From Acholoe squamosa (Eukaryota > Annelida > Polychaeta > Phyllodocida > Polynoidae): a DNA stretch of 64,000 bases. This document shows, one piece after another, positions 21,868-34,322 of the stretch. The notes under the pieces were generated by a model. It was given only the letters and a program-made list of their open reading frames with translations, had not been told where the DNA came from and did no database searches. Location of the stretch: assembly GCA_949317995.1 (NCBI GenBank), contig OX439047.1:36928950-36992949 (forward strand). The letters are read 5' to 3'. Position numbers and translations under genes: made by a program. Numbering within the stretch: the first letter of the stretch is position 1; every line of letters begins with the position of its first letter.

Positions 21868-22008
21868 CAGGGGCGTAGGAGGCAAATTCTTATTGGGGGG
21901 GCCCAGGGGTCTCGGTTGGGGGGGCTTTATATAGGCTTATATAGGGAACCTCCTCATTATTGGGGGGGGGGCCCAGGCCCCCCTGGCCCCCCTTTTCCTA
22001 CGCCCCTG
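21868..22008. mobile_element. 141-bp G-rich MITE
   Basis: CAGGGGCGTAGGA at the left is inverted as TCCTACGCCCCTG at the right, with GAGTG bases directly flanking both ends as a possible target duplication. The CAGGGGCGTAG terminus is of hAT-like type. The interior has several runs of 7-10 G/C and can fold back on itself (GGGGGGCCC...GGGCCCCCC-like arms). Confidence 0.75.
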
Positions 22009-23040
22009 GAGTGCTTAATATTCATAAAATGTTCAGCAGTATGCTTTATTTGTCCCTACTTTAATTTGAAATTACATTAAGAAATTACCTTTATTGAATC
22101 AACCTGACATTTCATCAACTTTAATCACCTTGATCATTTACATAATTGCCCTTTCCTCAGACTGTTTTGGCTGATTCTCACCTATTTTGAGTAATTTGAC
22201 CCAGTTAGCCTTTTCTGGATCAATTTAACCTGTTTTACCCAGAATTGATCTAGTTTGACCTATGGCTATTGGTATGGGAATGGGAACTATAGAGAACGAA
22301 AAAAAAAACACATTGATAATCCATTTGAAGGATAGGGGTTTTGAGATCTCTCAAACGGACCCTATCCCACAATTCTTTGAGGGATAGGGACATTTTAAGA
22401 CTTAGGGGCCTCACATCCCCCACTCCTCCCCACTGGGCATGCTGGGGGCGCTGGTAATCATTTGTGAGGATCTCTAGCTCTCTCCCCCACGAATCGCCGA
22501 ACATCTCTGGGATTAGGGACAGTTCATTCTAAATGTGGATGGGCTAGTTTAAGATTAGTTTGGTGGTACCGATTCATGCGCTAAGTACATTATATCCATG
22601 GATGTGAATTGATTATAAAGAAATTAGCAACTAATATTTGCTCTAAACATCATTACAGAGTATTGTGCTGTAGGGTAGATCTCCCCTGACTCGACCAGGG
22701 AGCCCTTTGGTACCCTGAGTCGGCAACTTATACCACTATAATATCTTTGCATTGTATACAGAGCTGCATATATATAGCTTTGTAACAGTAATGTATATAA
22801 TCGAGACCATCTTTGTATTGCAAAAGTTATCTTAACATTCCATAGATAGGGTCAAACCTAATGTATTTTTGTTTTGCATACACTACTCTCAGGAACATGA
22901 TGTTTTCACAATATAGACTTTAAATGATGTTCTGCTATATGTGTACACTTTATCTATTATCCAAATACATAGATAAAATGGTACGCTAACTCTCAAGAAT
23001 TTCTCTGGGATTTCCCGAGCCCCGACTTGTGAATAAAACA
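22009..23040. other. Non-coding stretch
   Basis: No gene recognised. A short hairpin lies at about 22332-22370 (GGATAGGGGTTTTGAGA paired imperfectly with TCTCAAACGGACCCTATCC), next to a third GGGATAGGG copy at about 22.38 kb. Confidence 0.5.
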
Positions 23041-23250
23041 AGAATAGAGAATGTGATTTTCCCTGGAAATTTGTACACACCATAACATCTTATACTCAAG
23101 AAAGTTCTCTTGTTTAGATCTTGAGAATGGCTCAGGAATTTCTTGGGAAAGACTCGGGATATTCCCAGGAACTGGACATGTTTTCTTTTCTCGAGTATAA
23201 GATGTTCTGGCATGTCCGAATTTCTAGGGAAAATCATGTTCTCCTTTTCC
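23041..23250. repeat. Foldback element with arms of about 65 bp
   Basis: The left arm contains GTGATTTTCCCTGGAAATTT and ATAACATCTTATACTCAAGAA; the right arm contains their inverses TTTCTAGGGAAAATCATG and TTCTCGAGTATAAGATGTTC. The centre repeats the theme with AATTTCTTGGGAAAGACTCG. No coding content. Confidence 0.75.
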
Positions 23251-23277
23251 CAAATTGTGAACGTTCCCAACTTGGCT

Positions 23278-23322
23278 GGTGACCTGCCTCTATGTTGGGG
23301 ACATCATAGAGGCAGGTTACCA
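23278..23322. repeat. 45-bp hairpin
   Basis: GGTGACCTGCCTCTATG is followed after about 10 bases by CATAGAGGCAGGTTACC, a 17-bp stem with one mismatch. It directly follows the foldback at 23041-23250. Confidence 0.75.
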
Positions 23323-23619
23323 GTTAATCATCCCCTGTTTTAACCCTTACTCACAAGATGGTCAACCTGTCTCCCCTATACAGATGTTTGGATATAGTCT
23401 GTGATTGGAGAATAGAAATGCTTCCATCGTGTGGAGGTTAAGAGTACTTCTCCCCATGATCTAGGGAGAATGTCATCAGACATGGCCAGCGGGTATCATG
23501 CCCTCAAATACCTGTGGGCACCAGCATAGTTCCCAACTCGAGTTCTGCTCAGTGGGAAGCCCACCAACCACTGTGCACTGATATGCCCAGTTTGACCATG
23601 ATATGGTCCAGATCTGAGA

Positions 23620-24310
23620 TTATTGATCCCTAGATCACCAGGATCAAGGTCTTATTGATGTAAAATATATCTCTATTGTTATGAAATGCACATACTTTTA
23701 ATAAGAAATCTGAACAAAATCGCGATAAATGTTTGTCTGCAACAGAGGAAATAATCCTGCCCCTCCTATGTACAATTTCCAAACTATGTCACTTATTTAC
23801 CTCCTACATAAACCTATGTGTCCAATGTATAGGGCAATTGATTCCTGTCATTCCTTTAGAGTAGCAGGGCCAGAAAGTGTTTTTTGTCTGGGCGAAATCG
23901 TGTCCTGGTGAGTGACCTTTCAGTAAGATGACATGTTCAGGGCTTGATTTTCTACATACATAATTTTTACATCATCATGAGAATCTCGGATCTAGACCAA
24001 TTCGATCCGACATCATAAAAATCAAGGTTTCATTGATGTGAAATGTTTATTGTCATAAAATGCACATATTTTTGACAAACTTTTGTCGCGATTTTGTTCA
24101 GATATCTTGACTAGAAAAAAAATAATACTCCTGCCCCTCCTGTATGCAATTCTCATATTCAACTTTCCTAACTATTTCAATTATTTACCCTGCACATATA
24201 GCTACGTATCTAATGTACAGAAAATTTGGTTATTGCTATGTCTTGCATCAGTAGAGGAGGAAATGCATTATTGCTGTCAAGCAAATGTCTAGGTGAGTGA
24301 GACACAGGTA
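23620..24310. repeat. Imperfect duplication with an internally inverted segment
   Basis: Two related units (about 23.63-23.91 and 24.01-24.31 kb) share, in direct order, an ATCAAGGTYTYATTGATGT block, an ATAATCCTGCCCCTCCT-like block and a CTAGGTGAGTGA-like end. The segment with CTGAACAAAATCGCG is inverted in the second unit (CGCGATTTTGTTCAG). Sequence between and around them is related to 4180-4518. Confidence 0.65.
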
Positions 24311-25558
24311 CAGACATATATTTGCCCCACTATACCTATATACCACCCTAAAGTATATAATATTGGCATTGTATTCCATATAGTTTATGGTACCTACCCA
24401 TCTCTGTAACATACTAATGCAAAACAGCAAGTAATAAATATTTAATTACCTAGAATTTACTTAAAATCCAGTTGAGGCTCTGCAGGAAAACACCCATGGG
24501 CAAATTAAAACGTTATCTAAGCCTTGCTACACCACTATGAACCCAGCCTCTAAAGCCATTAAAACAATAATAGATATATAACAGTGAACCAAAGATATAT
24601 AACCTTTGTTGCTGCCCTAAGGGGGAAACATCCCCAAAGGTCACTCAGGAGGACATCCTTTCCAGGGTATTTCGGTTCATGGTGTTGCCATGGCACCGGA
24701 TTTCATATTTAACTCCTAATATGTGGTGGGCAGTTACACCAATACACATAGACTATCCACAAGAAATAACTTTTAGGTACTCCTTGGTTTCTTCCCAGAC
24801 ACCCTGGATTCCCACAAACCTCTATCTGGTCACTTTCTATGATTTATACCCAGATAATTATTTTCACACTGTTGTCTAGGGTTCACTATACAAATTACAC
24901 TGCATCACAAGTACTGTCTTTTGAGTGCACAGGGTGTATGCTGGTATAAAAGAGTGTATGCTAGTATGAAAGGTTATTTTGTATTTGAGGTTAATGGAAT
25001 CTTAATGAACATGTCTGACTATCTCAGCACCAATGCACAGCTGGAGGCCCTGGACTGGAACACCAAACCCTGGAGCCTGTGGTCAATATCCCCTGCAATT
25101 AAATCCTCCTTGGATGGCATAACTATATTCATATTCTTTTTTTTATGTAAAGCCCAACAGTGCGTCCTTCCTAGATAAGTTGAGGACCTAGTGTGCTTTT
25201 AGAAAGTGTCACAGAGAATTAGATTTCAAGTAAAATTAAGTCTTCTGGATAGGAGAGTCTTTATTGTTATTTTATACAGATCTCACATCCAATCTGGGTA
25301 AGGTACTTATTGCTTCACTACTGCTGAGAACCGTCTAGTCCCATCTGCCCATGCCATACTGCCCCTCCCATCCCATTGCTGTGACCTATTTGTTATTCAT
25401 GTAAGATAAAGTAAGATCTTGGAGGCTTATTTAGCTCACTTCATTTCACTTACAAGGGTAAAAAAACCTCAACAGATTTCCATTCAGGAGGTTGGACCAC
25501 AGGTGGGGTGACCTAATCCCCTCTGCAACGGAGTCTGGTTAGCACTTAATTGGAATTA

Positions 25559-25629
<71 letters not shown>

Positions 25630-26158
25630 TGTTTATTTCGGTACTTTTGTCCCACAAAGGGTCGATTTTTTTGCATACCACCAGTATAGTAAAGTACAGA
25701 GCCTATACATGGTGGTGTATGGTACATAAAGTCGAAGCATAATTGAGTATATTAAGTGAGTGAGTGAGTAATGGATGTTTAACGCCATTTCGACAGCTAA
25801 GGTCATATTCATGCCGAGAACGACATTACACAATTTCACAGAGGAATGTGTCAGTGCCTGTGCATATGTGCACCACACACATCCTGAGGGGATAGGAAAG
25901 ATGAGAAGTAGACCCTTTTAAGTGGGCTAGGGAAGCCCAGTACATTAAGTAATACATAGTTTATGATGATGGTAATAGTTTACTGTGAGCTGACATGGTA
26001 GCATATGTTCATTCGGTTAGCATAATATAAACTGGATGGCAGGTCTTATATGGTTCCTAAAGGCAAAATTACTTATAATTCTTTTGAAGGCCCTTTTTGA
26101 TTGTATACGTTGTTGCGAGTGATCCAGCTAATCCCACAGTGAAACCCCCTTATAGTAA
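24311..26158. other. Non-coding stretch with an (AT)n microsatellite and a SINE-like piece
   Basis: (AT)n at about 25563-25625. At about 25753-25900 a GTGAGTGAGTGAGT-headed sequence followed by TTTAACGCC resembles a short repeat type common in molluscan genomes; that resemblance is from general knowledge and weak. No gene recognised. Confidence 0.5.
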
Positions 26159-26640
26159 TGTAGGGAATCGCAGTTGCTATGCATCGAGGCTTGAATGTAG
26201 TCGAGACTATTATTATGTACTGTCTCGTAGTAGGATAGGCACTCTTCAGGAGCGTCTCCTATGCTACTCGTAAGAGGGCACCACGCGTGGTCTTGGGCGG
26301 TGTAGTACGGGAGGCGGACCAGAGGGCGCTCAGTGCGGAACTAATCAACCATGACGAGGATTATATATTCCGCCGTCCTCCTATGATCAGGGACTGGCAG
26401 AGCTACTGGGCTGGTAGACTGATCTAGTCTCTAGAACGGCCTAATTAATGTTATAACGAGAGCTTTACCTCCTTCGGGGTATAGACTATAGGCATACGAA
26501 AGGTTGAAACGTGTTCGCAGTCCTTCTGTAACAAGTACTGTAATAAAGTGATTCTGAAACCTACTCGAACCGACTAGTTATTGCTTCGATAATATAGTTG
26601 TCTCGATATTAAAGTGTATCTTGAAATAGCGATACCTACA
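26159..26640 (+). repeat. Gypsy-1 5' LTR (482 bp)
   Basis: It starts TGTAG and ends CTACA (5-bp inverted ends), contains a TATATA-like box in GGATTATATATTCC and a polyadenylation signal AATAAAG late in the sequence. It is followed after one base by the primer-binding-site-like TGGTGCTGTGACCAGG. No second copy was found downstream, so the LTR call rests on ends, signals and position. Confidence 0.65.
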
Positions 26641-26641
26641 C

Positions 26642-26657
26642 TGGTGCTGTGACCAGG
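26642..26657 (+). promoter_or_regulatory. Gypsy-1 primer binding site
   Basis: TGGTGCTGTGACCAGG lies one base after the LTR end. TGG at the LTR edge pairs with the tRNA CCA end. The sequence resembles the complement of a tRNA-His 3' end with one mismatch in the first twelve bases; I could not check this against a tRNA set. Confidence 0.5.
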
Positions 26658-26669
26658 ATTTAGTAGGTG

Positions 26670-29047
26670 TTAGGCTGGCAATCGGTCAGTATGTCAAGAA
26701 CCGTTTAGAGAAAGGGAAGGATGTGGGAGAAGCCCCAGGCTTTGCCACGCCAACCCAATCGGTGTGATCAGACAGTTTCGTCGGATCTGACGATTTGGAA
26801 AGTGAGCATGTGCTCTTGTCCGATGAAACATTGGGAGAGGATGAGTTTGTCCCAAAAGGAGTAAAGTTGGATGAAGAAATTTATCCTCCTAGCTCTCGAG
26901 GTAGAGGCTTATTGTTTTTCAATACTCGGCCTCCCAAACGAAATGCTTTCTCATCACCTATAGGTAGGACAAGAGGGAGAGCTAGAGGTGGCGCTAGAAA
27001 CCCTGAACCAGGTAGCACTCTAGATGAAATAGACAAGAGTCTCTTCAACCCAGGAGGTTCGAAGAAAACAGCTCCGATGCCTCCGAAACGATCTGTAGCG
27101 TTTATGGATGAGGCCATTCAGGAGGCTGAAAAAGCTCGAAAGGAGTTAGAAGAGTTACGAGCTGACCTGGCAAAATGGAATGCTTGTATTGATGATGTCA
27201 GTCAAAGATATGAAACGAAACAACAGGATCTGAATGCTACTACGCATCAGTTAAAGGCAGTAAAAAGTGAGGTGCAAACCACACAATTGAAACTTGATGA
27301 GACCTTTGATCAATTTCAAACGATTAATAGTAATCTGAACCAATTGATACAGGCTCGAGACTGTCAAGTTGAGGAAAACCAGGAGGTCCGTCGAGGTATT
27401 ATGCGTGAGAATAAAGACCTCGAACAGCAGAAAGCCGATTCTGGAAGAGAATTAGCTGATCTCCAAACGAGAAAAAAGCATGCTGGATGATTACATCAAG
27501 AGAACAAAGGTACAGATACCGCCTTTCAATGCACCTAATGTGAGTGCGGTACCAAATGTTAGGGATCAACATCAACCCATAAGACAGGATAGTTCAGATG
27601 ATGACCTTAGGGTACCCACCAGTACACCTGCTCTATCTCGAACGAAGTCGATATTGAAACCCTCTAGTTCGACACAAGCTGAGCTATGGGGGGAAATTCG
27701 AACTCGAAAGCGAGCGGCTCTTACAAAGCACCAGCACCTGTAAGGGCAACGAGCACCGTTACGAGTGGTACTTCTCAAGGTACACAAAGTTGGGCCCAAT
27801 CGAGTGTTGCGGGTATTAGCCATGGTAATACTCAAGCTCCAACGAGCTCAGGACAGACCTCGACACAGCCAATGACCCAACCGGTAGCAAACCCTTTAAC
27901 TGTCCAATATGGGAATGGGAGCTCGTTACTCTACCCGACCAAGTACACCTACAATGGTTCGAAGGTCTAGTTTGAGTCCCAGAGTGAGTGATTTGTACAA
28001 CACCAACCCAGCAATAGCTGGCTTAGGATTGGATACAAACTCTTGACGGTCTGACGGGTTTGATGTTGTCGAGAGAAGTGTAAATTTGCTCGGTCCATCA
28101 AAAAGTCGACTAATGCGGCTCGAAGAGTTGCTTCACAGCCAAAACCATACAAGGGTGACATACCTTGGCTGGAGTGGTCAGCGGGTTTCATGGATGACAT
28201 GAAAATCAGTGGTTGGAGTGATGAGGAAGCTCTTCCTCATCGAGAGGGAATAGGAAAAGTAGCTCTCGATAAATGGACTGAAGAATGCCCTAGTGGATCT
28301 TTCTTCCAGTTAATAGAATGCGCTAGCTATGTTTTTGGTACAGTAGGACGTACAGACCCACGAGTAGAATTTCGAAAACGTACTCAAAAGCCAGGGGAGT
28401 CTCCCAAGATATATGGGTTAGCCCTACAAAGTCTAATAAGGAAGGTGCATCCTCAAATGCCAATGGATGACAAATTCTTTATGGAGGAATTGTTTGTGCA
28501 ATTCGCTTCAGGACTGAAGGATCCGTCGGTACAGCAAGTGGTATACGATAGTTGGAAGAATGATAGTTTGTTGAATGACCTCTTCGAAGCTATAGATAAC
28601 CACAACAAAAAGAAAACCTTGATGGCAGGGAAGGTGCCACAAGCTAGAGCCAGCCCAATGTTTGTCCCGGAATATTTCGAGGAAGAAAATCCCGCGGATA
28701 AAGAATTATACTATACTGACGATTCTGATATGAATGTCAGTGCAGCTCGTTTTCAGTCAAGGGGATACCAAAACTGGCGAGGTAATAATGATAAACCGGC
28801 CCAGAAAGCCCCTGTCGAGGGCAAGAAGTCTGCAGAACCTCTTAATCTGGAGCCCGATAAAGATATGGTTGAAAAACTAGTAAAAGAGATCACTGAATCT
28901 CTAACTAAGAAATGGAAGGAACGTACTAGAAATAGAACAAAAGTAGACAAGAGTAGCAAAACTTGCTACAGGTGTCAAGAAAAGGGACATTTTGCAATGG
29001 AATGCCCAGCTGAGAAACCTGTATTACGAGGTAAACAGGAAAACTAA
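26670..29047 (+). pseudogene. Gypsy-1 gag, in several frames
   Basis: Pieces: 26767-27490 (basic N-terminus, then a long coiled coil of Glu/Lys/Gln-rich heptads), 27480-27743 and 27686-27970 (Ser/Thr/Pro linker in other frames), and 28190-29047 with a retrotransposon gag-type helical domain followed by a CCHC zinc knuckle (CYRCQEKGHFAMEC, 28964-29005). Breaks include an in-frame TGA at about 26766, frameshifts near 27.48 and 27.70 kb, and stops between 27.97 and 28.19 kb. The product would form the particle. Gag and pol are in -1 relation, and the gag end reads GAA AAC TAA, close to but not a canonical slippery site. Confidence 0.8.
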
Positions 29048-29085
29048 AGGGGGTTGCTTAGAAAGGCGACCAAGTAACCCTGGAA

Positions 29086-32000
29086 GTGGAACTTTGCCAT
29101 ACAAGTGATGCAGTGAATAGGGAGAGATCTAAAGTGGTAAAGATGGCTAGTGCTGTAATAGGTGGACAGGAACAACCCACTGAAAGAGAGACTAGCACCC
29201 TTGAGAATGACAAATCGTTGACTATAGATGATATTCGATTCGAAAGCTCGCGTGAAGAGGGAGTCAAGCTTAAGGAAGTCTTGAGAGCTGCGGGTGCTCA
29301 ACTCTCCCCAAGTCATCCATGTTTCGAATACCTAAAGAAACAGGGATTGGACCTCGGTATCACTAAAGATTTTAAACGGTTCACAGTAGATCCTTCTCCA
29401 TTAGGGGGCAGACGCTGGTACTTGGCTGTATCTGTACTAGGACTATAGATGATATTCGATTCGAAAGCTCGCGTGAAGAGGGAGTCAAGCTTAAGGAAGT
29501 CTTGAGAGCTGCGGGTGCTCAACTCTCCCCAAGTCATCCATGTTTTGAATACCTAAAGAAACAGGGATTGGACCTCGGTATCACTAAAGATTTTAAACGG
29601 TTCACAGTAGATCCTTCTCAATTGGGTGGGAGACGCTGGTACTTGGCTGTATCTGTACTAGGACGCATTGCTGAGTTTCTAGTTGATACAGGAGCTAGTC
29701 ACTCCTTTATCAGCTCTAGACTTTACAATGCATTGCCCGGTAAGACTGAAAACTTCTCTTCCAAGGTCCAGGCTTGCTTGGCCGACGGTACCCAGATGCA
29801 AACGTATGGACGAACTTTTGTTCCATTAGAAGTAGGAAAAAGGGAATTCATTTTCTCACCTACGATAGCAGACATAGCTGATGACGGGATAATAGGCTTG
29901 GATTTTGCCTCCCTGTATGATGCTATTCTTAACCCCAGTACTGGTGTTCTAACAATAGATCAACCTTACAGGGTTAAAGAGCAATGTGTATTAGGACAGA
30001 TCTCTTCGATAGCAACAGTGGCACAAACGGTGAAAACACCTGCAGGAACTTCGTGTGATGTACTTGTGAAGAGTAATCCGAAGTTGAGTGGTATCGAGTC
30101 CGTGGTTGAGCCCGATACGGAGTATCTTCCTAGTGTAGGTTTAGTTTCTGTCGACACCTTGGTTTCGAATGGATCATGGACGGTCATACCCATCTCGAAT
30201 CCGGAAACAGAAGTTAAGTACTTACCAAAGGACCGAGAGCAACTGTAAGTGCTATAAGAAAAACTTGACTGAAGATGAAGTATTCGTATTGCCGGAGGCT
30301 CTCGAGAGATTAGTCGAATCTCCTGAGATATGTTCGGGGGAACAGACCGAGGAAATACGTTTATTACTTCGAAAGTAAAGCAAAACTTTTAAATCGGCAG
30401 GTTAACCCTTGGGCCGTATTGAAAAAGTATTGCACCGAATTGAAACGGGAGATACCCCACCTTTTAAAATGCCTTATAGGAGATTGCCCCTATCGAGGAA
30501 GAAATTGGTGGAGGAGCATATTGAATCGATGTTAAATGATGGTGTGATCATTCCAAGTACTAGTCCATGGTCTAGTCCGGTACAAATGGTTACAAAGAAG
30601 GATGGTACTATGAGATTCTGTGTTGATTACAGAAAACTCAATGGTATCACCAAAAAGAATGCTTATCCCCTACCTCAAATAGACGAAACCTTAGATTCCT
30701 TGGGTGGAAATCAATGGTTCTGTAGTCTAGACTTGGAGTCAGGCTATTGGCAAATTGCTATGAGAGAGGAGTTCACTAGTCATATGGGGTTGTATCAATT
30801 CGAATTAATGCCTTTTGGATTATGCAATGCACCAGCAACTTTCGAGGCCATGATGGAGTCAGTCCTGAATGATCTCTTATGGAAAAGCTGCTTGGTATAT
30901 CTTGACGATGTGATAGACATTTTAAGAATGTTCTACCATTCTCGAATTGGTTTTAGAACGAATCCAACGCAATGGATTGAAACTAAAACCGAAAAAGTGT
31001 ACATTATTTCAGAAATCAATGGTTTATTTAGGGAGAATAATTAGTACCGATGGTATTAAAGCAGATCCCGATAAGCTGAATGCAGTTTCTGATTGGGAAA
31101 GACCAAAAGGCCCGAAAGATGTACGGTCGTTCCTAGGATTCTGTTCCTATTACAGAGACTTTATCCCAGGCTTTTCGAGAATTGCGTATCCTTTGCAAAC
31201 AATCGCACATTGGACTCCGAATAGGGCTCGAGATCCATTCCCCTGGAAGAATGATCACGACGTAGCTTTTGAGGAATTGAAACGTTTGTTTAAGGAAACA
31301 CCAGTGCTGAAATATCCAAATGAAACTGGTCATTTCATTTTGGATACGGACGCAAGTAATGAGTCTATTGGAGCAGCATTGTCACAAGTGCAAGATGGTA
31401 TCGAGGTTCTAATAGCTTTTGCGAGCAATAGCCTTAATAAGGCTCAAAGGAATTACTGTAACACTAAACGAGAGTTGTTGGCTGTAGTGGTTTAAACGAA
31501 GTAGTTTAAACATTTCCTCTATGGAGGGAATTTTACTCTTCGAACCGATCACTCATCCTTGAAATGGTTGCTTATTTTCAAGGAAGTGGAAGGAATGATT
31601 GGCAGATGGCTAGCACATCTGAGTGAATTCGGGCTGGAGAACAGCCATATCCAGCATAGGCCAGGCAATCAACGTATAAATGCTGATAGTCTGAGCAGAA
31701 AACCTATTCGGAAATGTGGCAGGCTCAAATGTGGTGACTGCGGTACTCACGAGGCTGTTATAGCCAGCATGGGACCCCCTGTAGATCCTGTTTTGGTACA
31801 GAACCTTCTACAGTGGACTCCTGAATTGATATTAAAGTTTTAGGATGCAGTACCAACTCTAGCACGCCTAAAAAGATGGGCTGAGAAAGGTGATTGTCCA
31901 ACGAGACCAGAAATCTCATTGGAAAACAGAGAACTGAGGCTATTCCTCTCACAATGGTCAGAATTATTAATTCGAGATGGTTAATTGTGTAGATGGAAAA

Positions 32001-33465
32001 TTAGACCAGAAAGGCGAAGGATACTACAAATAGTAATGCCTTCTGCAATGAGACGGGATGTTATGTTCTTCTGCCATGGACATGCAACCAATGGTCATTT
32101 TGGTAAGAAGCGTTCACTCGAACGTCTCACACGGAGATACTACTGGCCTGGAATGTCTAAGGATCTCGTAGATGGATTAAGACATGCCCACAGTGTTGCC
32201 TGAACAAACCGGGTATGGGGATAGGTAAAAGAACTCTACAACAAGACTTGTTTGGTGTAAGATTCGCACGAATTGCTCGCGATATCATTACTGGTTTTAA
32301 AACAACCATAAATGATAACACATGCATGATGGTGGTGTCGGATTATTACACAAAGTACACAAAAGTGTTCCCCCTACCGAACCATCAGGCCAAGACATGT
32401 GCAATAGCACTGGTTAAGGGCTGGATACTTCAATTCGGGGCACCTTTTATGTTGCACTCGGACCAGGGAAGGGAGTTCGAATCTTCCATCTGGTCAGAAA
32501 TGTGTCATTACCTTGCCATATGTAAGACGAGGACCAATCCATACAGGCCACAGAGAGATGACATGGTGGAAAGGTTTAATAGGACTTTGATCCAATGCTT
32601 AAAACCATTGGTCAACACACATATGGACGATTGGGATGATCAATGTGAATTTGTGGTACATGCATACAACAATACAGTACATGCTTTGACTAATTGCACG
32701 CCGAACATGTTGGTTTACAGAGAAGATATCATTATGCCAGCCGACTTGGTTTATGGTGTAATCGGGATCGATCCCGAAACACCATGTAGCATAATGTTTG
32801 TTGAATCCTTACAAGACAGGTTTAAGCACGCTTACGAGTCCGTTAGAATTCAACTACAAAAAAAGTGCAAAATGGCAGAAAATAGGTTATGATACAAGTT
32901 TGAAGCCTCGTCGCTTCAAACTCGGGGATAAAGTTGTTCGATTTCATGAACCACTAGCCAATATCAAACCAGCCTATAATTGGGATGGCCCATACACTGT
33001 CTCCGAGATAGTTAGTGGCAGTATAAATCGAATGTGGATCGATTACGACCATGGTTAGGGAGAGACCTCACCACCGAAACCTATGGAGTTGGTTTGGAAC
33101 TCATAGAGGAGTTGGGGGAGGCAGTACGGATTACCCCGTCAATTGCAAACAGGGGTCCAGGAAGACCTAAGAAGCAAAAGACAGGAGGGGGAACCCCGAA
33201 ACCTAGACAATCCCATCCTAAAGGTAAAATGAAAAAAGTCTCGGCGGGTGAAGGTAAACGGAAGAGGAAAATGACTGTTAAGACTAAGCAGACAATAGAA
33301 GAAAAAGGAGGAATACTGGGAGGTTAGAGTTGCAAAGGAGAGATCCATCTTGGACCAACTTCGATTTAAGTTCGAGATGTGCTTCAAAGGACACACTTTT
33401 GAAGAGTGGAATGGCCAACCTTCTCAATTACGGGAATGGTTAAAAGACTTAGAGGACTCGGATTA
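29086..33465 (+). pseudogene. Gypsy-1 pol: protease, RT, RNase H, integrase, multiply broken
   Basis: In order: protease (FLVDTGASHSFIS at about 29.68 kb; IIGLDF flap region), reverse transcriptase from about 30.46 kb (FCVDYRKLN, LPFG-type MPFGLCNAPATFE, catalytic YLDD at 30898-30909), RNase H (LDTDASN at about 31.34 kb, TKRELLAVV), an HRPGNQRINADSLSR block, an integrase zinc region whose last two cysteines are in another frame (near 32.18 kb), a DDE core with DQGREF (Asp codon 32461) and VERFNR (Glu codon 32569), exactly D-35-E, and a GPY motif (about 32.98 kb). A lysine-rich tail follows, with an AT-hook-like GPGRPKK. Stops or frameshifts occur at about 30246, 30376, 30910, 31494, 31841, 31981, 32200, 32890, 33056 and 33325. 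Confidence 0.9.
29221..29662 (+). repeat. 221-bp tandem duplication in Gypsy-1
   Basis: 29221-29441 and 29442-29662 are near-identical copies spanning the region just before the protease. I count five differences, four of them within 12 bases near the end of the unit (CCATTAGGGGGC against CAATTGGGTGGG). The period, 221, is not a multiple of three, so the duplication shifts the frame. Confidence 0.9.
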
Positions 33466-33862
33466 ATTTTTTTAGTTCGAAGGACTCAATAGAGGATGAT
33501 TGTTATGTGTATGTACATACCATGTCCACTAAAGCTTTATCGAAGCGTTGTATATATAATACACGCTAATCTGGAGACCACTGGATACCGACCCCTACCT
33601 CGAGGGCTACATTAACCTGAGCTGTTGAGATGATAACCTGGAATATTCTTCATTACGAATCTGGACTTACCTTGTCGGTGCTACCATATACGTTTGGACT
33701 TAATTGATGGACTTACCTATGTGTTCATCTCAAGGAGGATTTAATCTTCTGGCTCGCAGTACCACCATCCAGGACTATGGACCCCTCTATTGAATAATAT
33801 GTGTTTCCGTCTTATAAAGATGAATTGTGATGTTTTATGTGATTCTCACGTTACAAACGAGA
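33466..33862. other. Sequence downstream of Gypsy-1, no 3' LTR seen
   Basis: This is where a 3' LTR would be expected. I find no segment matching 26159-26640. No polypurine tract abuts an LTR-like start. No gene recognised. Confidence 0.55.
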
Positions 33863-34322
33863 TCACTTATATACAACCTGGTGCGTGGATATAGGTTGAT
33901 ATAGAGTGAGGAGTGGTTTAGTTGCAACCTGGAAACAGTCCTTTATGACCCTGGAATTTATTCCTTGCAGACCACATGATTTATTGACATTAATCTTATC
34001 AACAAGTTTACACACCACAGACTCCTGACACCATGGATGCAACATCCAGTGCTTCAGCATTGGGGTCTAGGGCTAGCTTGGGAACTTCTGGTTCAACATC
34101 AGGCAGCTGGCCATGTCTTAGTTGGTCAAATAACTTTTTCCCGATATTTGAAACGTACTTAATATAATCAGAGACATTATCAAAACCTATTCTTTCATTA
34201 GTGTCTGAATCATTTAATTGGATAGTATTCGTGCAACTGGTTGGGTTAATTAACTTATTCACTTCATGCCAGAAGCTGCCGTGTAATGAGTCTTTGATTT
34301 GAAAGCAGGAGTACCAGTTCAT
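33863..34322 (-). pseudogene. LINE (non-LTR retrotransposon) reverse transcriptase fragment
   Basis: Two overlapping minus-strand frames (34322-34008 and 34060-33863) read like the segment between endonuclease and RT of Jockey/RTE-type LINEs: a FWHEVNKLINP stretch, then KINVNKSCGLQGINSRVIKDCF, which is the usual start of the LINE RT domain ('D-x-N-K-S-x-G-x-x-G-I-x-x-R-x-I-K'). The frames meet at about 34.03 kb, implying a frameshift, and similarity ends soon after 33.86 kb, before the catalytic motifs. It is a dead fragment. Confidence 0.6.

Noticed and set aside
25539..25878. Ile/Tyr repeat peptides at (AT)n tracts (also 41.5 and 62.9 kb)
   Set aside because: Pure microsatellite translation.
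29036..29046. GGAAAAC before the Gypsy-1 gag stop as a frameshift signal
   Set aside because: It departs from X XXY YYZ, and the element is decayed; the gag/pol -1 relation is real but the signal is not secure.
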